Shown: positions 7,191-10,157 of the stretch, one piece after another
Layout: each line of letters starts with the position of its first letter
Position numbering within the stretch: the first letter of the stretch is position 1
Source of the DNA: Nitrospirota bacterium
Lineage (GTDB): Bacteria; Nitrospirota; Thermodesulfovibrionia; UBA6902; BMS3Bbin08
Reading direction: 5' to 3'
Assembly: GCA_030637135.1 (NCBI GenBank)
Contig: DAOVVO010000043.1
Location: 1-10,157, forward strand
DNA: 10,157 nt
Position numbers and translations under genes: made by a program
Notes under the pieces: generated by a model
Told to the model about the DNA's origin: nothing
The model's database searches: none
The model's input: the letters and a program-made list of their open reading frames with translations, nothing else

Positions 7191-7867
7191 ATATTCCCCT
7201 TGTACATAATGATTCACGATGTGCACTTCACAAAGCACAGGCACAGGGTTTTACGCTTATTGAAATCCTTTTAAGCATCACTCTCCTGTCCATTGTTCTG
7301 GGGGCTGTTTATACATCTTTTTTTACCACCGAGAGGGCTATTATGCGATTTAACGGTGTAAATCTTAAATACCATGAAATGAGAACAGCACTGGATATCA
7401 TGCGTCGTGAAATTGAGGGAGCCTTCCTGAAAAAACTGGATTCATCCCATACACCTGATATTATTACACCGGTTTTTTTAATCGAAGACAGAGATGTCTT
7501 TGGAAAGACAACATCGAGACTACACTACACAACATTTGCCTACAAAGGCGGAGGGACACAGTTTATTTCCTATTCTGTTCGTGAAAAAAACGGCATTCTC
7601 AACCTCATAAAGACTGTTTCTTCTCCTTTTACCTCATCGGGCACCCCCACATCAGCACGGAAAGAAAAATACACATCAGAGATAATTGAAGACATTAAAG
7701 GATTTACCGTTGAGACCTTGTTTAAAAATAAATGGGTAAAAACTTGGGACACTGAACAGACAGGAAAGCTGCCCCATATCATAAGACTCAGTTTGGAATT
7801 TGATGACAAAGGATCAAACATTATGCTCAGGGAGTTTGCCAGACCACACGTGGGGAGAAATCTATAA
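7187..7867 (+). CDS. gspJ: Minor pseudopilin GspJ
   Basis: This is a minor pseudopilin that partners GspI and GspK in the pseudopilus tip complex. A 21-residue leader ends KAQAQG before mature FTLIEILLSITLLSIVLGAVYTSF, with Glu at mature position 5. A long helix with RTALDIMRREIEGAFL (about 67-82) follows, then a beta-rich domain with YTTFAYKGGG and a late LPHIIRLSLEFDD strand (about 192-204). This order is typical of GspJ. The length of 226 residues is usual. The ATG overlaps the gspI stop by ATGA, suggesting translational coupling. AAGGAG at 7167-7172 is somewhat distant (14 bases), and the next in-frame ATG lies well past the cleavage site. Confidence 0.93.
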   Translation: MNIPLVHNDSRCALHKAQAQGFTLIEILLSITLLSIVLGAVYTSFFTTERAIMRFNGVNLKYHEMRTALDIMRREIEGAFLKKLDSSHTPDIITPVFLIEDRDVFGKTTSRLHYTTFAYKGGGTQFISYSVREKNGILNLIKTVSSPFTSSGTPTSARKEKYTSEIIEDIKGFTVETLFKNKWVKTWDTEQTGKLPHIIRLSLEFDDKGSNIMLREFARPHVGRNL

Positions 7868-8794
7868 GTGCATAGAATGAAAAATGTCTCAGCATTAATT
7901 ATGCAACGTGCTCTATGCAGGGAGAAGGCCAATCACAATGGCTCCGTATTGGTTGTCATACTTCTCATCGTTACTCTTCTTATAAGCGTTACCGTTGAAT
8001 TTGCGTATGAAGTTTTTGTTGATACCAATTCTTTATCAAACTGGATAAACCTGCAGAAAGCCGCACTGATAGCGAAATCAGGACAGACTTTAACTGCACC
8101 ATATTTAAAGGAATTTAAAAACCTTTCACATACCTCTCTCGCTGAAACTGCGCTACCGGTTAAAAAAGATTTTGGCACAGATACTTTTCTTTCAATAAAA
8201 ATTGAAGATGAAAATGCAAAATTCAACATCAACAGCATCATCTGGCAAAACGGCTTAACGAATCCAGAAGCCCTCAACACCTTGCAAAGGCTTTTTGAAT
8301 ATCTCACTATTGACCCGTCCCTTGCAATGGCAATTGCTGACTGGATAGACCCGGACAGTGAACCACGACTGAAAGACTCTGAATATGGAGTCAAGAACGC
8401 ATACCTCTGGAGTATTGATGAACTAAAGTTCGTGTACGGCATAGATAAAAAGATTTTTAAAACGATCCTCCCCTTTATAACAGTCTTCGGGGGCAATACA
8501 AAGATAAACGTTAATACCGCACAATTGCCTGTGCTCGTGAGCCTGCACAAAGATATGACAGAGCTCCTTGCCCAAAGAATTATTGATTACAGGGAGAGCA
8601 CCCCTTTTGAGGATGAAACCTCTATTGTCAGGGTATCCGGACTGGAAACCATCGGTGGTTACCTTCAGGGCAAGATTGCAGTTAAGAGTTCATATTTCCG
8701 GGTGACTTCCACAGCAGTAGTAAATGAAATAACAAGGATGATAGAAAGCGTAATTGACACTTCTTTGAATGTTTACTACTGGAGAGAACGATAG
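7868..8794 (+). CDS. gspK: Minor pseudopilin GspK
   Basis: This is the large minor pseudopilin that caps the pseudopilus tip. The putative prepilin site is NHNG before SVLVVILLIVTLLISVTVEFAYEV, with cleavage after G25. Mature position 5 is Val, not Glu, as known for the GspK family. The T2SSK signature is clear: EDENAKFNINSI at 113-124, ADWIDPDSEPRLKDSEYG at 157-174, the YLWSIDEL run at 179-186, INVNTAQLPVLVSL at 213-226, and SAM-like helices around LLAQRIIDYRES. The length of 308 residues is normal. The gene starts at GTG 7868, immediately after the gspJ stop, with GGGGAG at 7852-7857 ten bases upstream. ATG 7877 is possible but 19 bases from that site. An inverted repeat overlaps the start. 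Confidence 0.94.
   Translation: MHRMKNVSALIMQRALCREKANHNGSVLVVILLIVTLLISVTVEFAYEVFVDTNSLSNWINLQKAALIAKSGQTLTAPYLKEFKNLSHTSLAETALPVKKDFGTDTFLSIKIEDENAKFNINSIIWQNGLTNPEALNTLQRLFEYLTIDPSLAMAIADWIDPDSEPRLKDSEYGVKNAYLWSIDELKFVYGIDKKIFKTILPFITVFGGNTKINVNTAQLPVLVSLHKDMTELLAQRIIDYRESTPFEDETSIVRVSGLETIGGYLQGKIAVKSSYFRVTSTAVVNEITRMIESVIDTSLNVYYWRER
7869..7919 (+). repeat. Inverted repeat spanning the gspK start
   Basis: TGCATAGA at 7869-7876 is the exact reverse complement of TCTATGCA at 7912-7919, with 35 bases between. A nested smaller pair, GCAT at 7892-7895 and ATGC at 7901-7904, sits inside. Folded as RNA, the outer stem would pair the second and third bases of the GTG start codon and could limit gspK translation. 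Eight base pairs with a long loop is weak, so function is not shown. Confidence 0.4.
8781..8786 (+). promoter_or_regulatory. Ribosome binding site of gspL
   Basis: GGAGAG in the last gspK codons lies eight bases before ATG 8795, which directly follows the gspK stop TAG at 8792-8794. Placement is standard and supports translation coupled to gspK. Confidence 0.6.
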
Positions 8795-9853
8795 ATGATA
8801 AGTTTTATTGATTGGACAGAGGGGAAACTCAGCCAGTATGTTTTTGAAAAAAAGGGCAGCCAGATTACTCTCTCAGAGACCCTCTCTGTTGCCTTAGACG
8901 ACGAATTAACTCAATCATCGTTAGATTCCCTGGTGAAAACCGATATGGAGCGCGTTTATCTGAGTGTTCCTGTACATCTTCTAACACTCAGAGAGCTAAG
9001 CTTTCCTTTTTCCGACAAGAACAAGATAAAAGATACCATTTCTTATGAGCTTGAGGGAATTTTACTCGGGGACGTTAGTAACTATTCTATAGATTATATT
9101 GTCAAAGAGTCTTCTGAGCATGGCAGTAATGTCCTGGCTGCCTGTATGGAAAAAGAAAAAATCAGAGACATTGTAGCTCTCTTTCTATCAGCAGGACTTG
9201 AACCGGTAGCAATAACCTGTATTGACCTTAGGTTGTTCGGCAAAGATATACTTTTTGAAAACCCCCCTCTCGAAGAAGAAACCAGAACAGAAGCAGCGAG
9301 GGAAGAACTTACACATATATCAATAGACCTCAGACAGGATGAATTAGCTTATAAAGGTGCTATAGAACGCATAAAAAAATCTTTACGAATGACCGGTGTT
9401 CTTATTGTGCTCCTTCTATTAATACTCGGCGCTGATATGATAGTGAAACTCATTTCCCTGAAAAAAGAAAACGGTACTGTCACACAAGAAATCAACACAC
9501 TCTATCGTAATACCTTTCCGGGAGAAGTAAAAATAATTGATGCTGTAAGGCAATTCAAGGGAAATCTCAACTCGCTGATGGAAAAGAAGAAAATACTTGT
9601 CGGCATGCCGGTACTTGACATACTACTGAATATCTCCAAACACAAAAAAAATAATATTACCCTCAATGAATTAAAACTGGATGAACAAAATATAATTATA
9701 AAAGGGGATGCCCTCTCATTCGAAAATGTGGATGAATTAAAAAACGCCCTTTTACTGTCCTTCAAGGACGTAAGAGTTATAGACTCCAGGGCTTCTCCTG
9801 ACAAGAAAATAACCTTTTCCATTATTATGAGAGAGAAAAGACATGAAATATAA
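8795..9853 (+). CDS. gspL: Type II secretion inner-membrane protein GspL (short cytoplasmic domain)
   Basis: This bitopic inner-membrane protein recruits the GspE ATPase to the membrane and pairs with GspM. The cytoplasmic N-terminus has the GspL/PilM-type run YLSVPVHLLTLRELSFPF at 55-72, then KIKDTISYELEGILLGDVSNYSID at 77-100. A membrane segment lies at about 199-217. The periplasmic part has FPGEVKIIDAVRQFKGNLNSL at 241-261 and a C-terminal ferredoxin-like domain (about 270-347) including IIIKGDALSFENVDELKNAL. At 352 residues it is somewhat short. The cytoplasmic part ends soon after the first actin-like subdomain (about residue 150) and passes through an acidic Glu-rich linker to the membrane, so the later subdomain seems reduced or missing. 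It starts right after gspK and overlaps gspM by 11 bases. Confidence 0.92.
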   Translation: MISFIDWTEGKLSQYVFEKKGSQITLSETLSVALDDELTQSSLDSLVKTDMERVYLSVPVHLLTLRELSFPFSDKNKIKDTISYELEGILLGDVSNYSIDYIVKESSEHGSNVLAACMEKEKIRDIVALFLSAGLEPVAITCIDLRLFGKDILFENPPLEEETRTEAAREELTHISIDLRQDELAYKGAIERIKKSLRMTGVLIVLLLLILGADMIVKLISLKKENGTVTQEINTLYRNTFPGEVKIIDAVRQFKGNLNSLMEKKKILVGMPVLDILLNISKHKKNNITLNELKLDEQNIIIKGDALSFENVDELKNALLLSFKDVRVIDSRASPDKKITFSIIMREKRHEI

Positions 9854-10157
9854 TATAGGCAAAATCATGCTCTCTGACAGATACACTCTTATCCTGTCAG
9901 CAGCAGCCATGCTCGTTGCAACCCTTACATTCATAACGTACGCATCTATATATAACCTTAAAAAAGAAAACAAACGGTTAATGGGCCAGCTTAAGGAAAT
10001 GCACATGCTTAAACAGAGCCTCGTTCAAACCAGGGACATGGTAGAATCAAAAGAGAAAAAAATAGGACCGACGAAGTCGAGCGGTGCGGTCTCTACATTA
10101 GAGCACATACTTAAGGACCTTCAACTTAAGGCAAAGGTAATAAAGCCCCTCGATAAA
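9843..10157 (+). CDS. gspM: Type II secretion protein GspM (partial, cut by the window end)
   Basis: An ATG at 9843 overlaps the end of gspL by 11 bases in another frame and stays open for 105 codons to the window edge. The protein has a short charged N-terminus, one membrane segment (about 15-35, ILSAAAMLVATLTFITYA) and a Lys/Glu-rich helix (about 38-75) that looks like a coiled coil. The end of the visible part, LEHILKDLQLKAKVIKPL, resembles the start of the periplasmic ferredoxin-like domain of GspM. The layout, size so far and position after gspL fit GspM, the bitopic partner of GspL. Sequence conservation in this family is low, so position carries much of the weight. GAGAG at 9831-9835 is a suitable ribosome-binding site. 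Confidence 0.85.
   Translation, partial: MKYNIGKIMLSDRYTLILSAAAMLVATLTFITYASIYNLKKENKRLMGQLKEMHMLKQSLVQTRDMVESKEKKIGPTKSSGAVSTLEHILKDLQLKAKVIKPLDK

Noticed and set aside
7933..8550. Long antisense open frame (205 codons) opposite gspK
   Set aside because: It mirrors the strongly supported gspK coding frame, has no recognisable domain and is explained as a shadow of sense codon use.
45..10157. Type IV pilus operon instead of a type II secretion system
   Set aside because: A PDZ-type GspC, GspG with its calcium loop, GspK with the T2SSK signature and GspL/GspM are T2SS-specific. No pilT, pilN/O/P/Q set or pilA is present.

Overview
The window is one continuous plus-strand operon for a type II secretion system (T2SS), the machine that exports folded proteins from the periplasm across the outer membrane of diderm bacteria. 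Ten complete genes and one cut gene lie in the classical order gspC-D-E-F-G-H-I-J-K-L-M. A possible 3' tail of another gene sits just before gspC. I see no RNA gene, transposon, CRISPR array, convincing promoter or rho-independent terminator, and no gap over 100 bases.

The DNA is moderately AT-rich, and the genes are tightly packed with short gaps or overlaps. The set (secretin, PDZ-type GspC, GspL/GspM) points to a Gram-negative bacterium. A deltaproteobacterial-type or Nitrospirota-like lineage is my guess, with low confidence, because no taxonomic marker gene is present.

Layout: gspC (inner-membrane clamp to the secretin) and gspD (outer-membrane secretin) come first. gspE (cytoplasmic ATPase) and gspF (polytopic platform protein) follow, separated by the largest gap (98 bases). 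Next are the major pseudopilin gspG and minor pseudopilins gspH, gspI, gspJ and gspK. Last are gspL, which couples GspE to the membrane, and the start of gspM, cut by the window edge. GspE powers GspF/L/M-guided assembly of a GspG fibre tipped by H/I/J/K, which pushes cargo through GspD. GspC links the inner-membrane platform to the GspD periplasmic domains. The prepilin peptidase (GspO) needed to cut the five pseudopilins is not in the window.

The most unusual observation is that GspD carries, after a complete secretin domain, about 75 extra residues that look like the N-terminal prodomain of subtilisin-family (S8, fervidolysin-like) proteases. It sits where pilotin-binding S-domains normally lie. 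GspD also seems to lack one of its usual periplasmic N-domains, and GspL seems to lack part of its cytoplasmic actin-like domain. All five pseudopilins have unusually long, dissimilar leader peptides, two of which contain short DNA repeats or palindromes.
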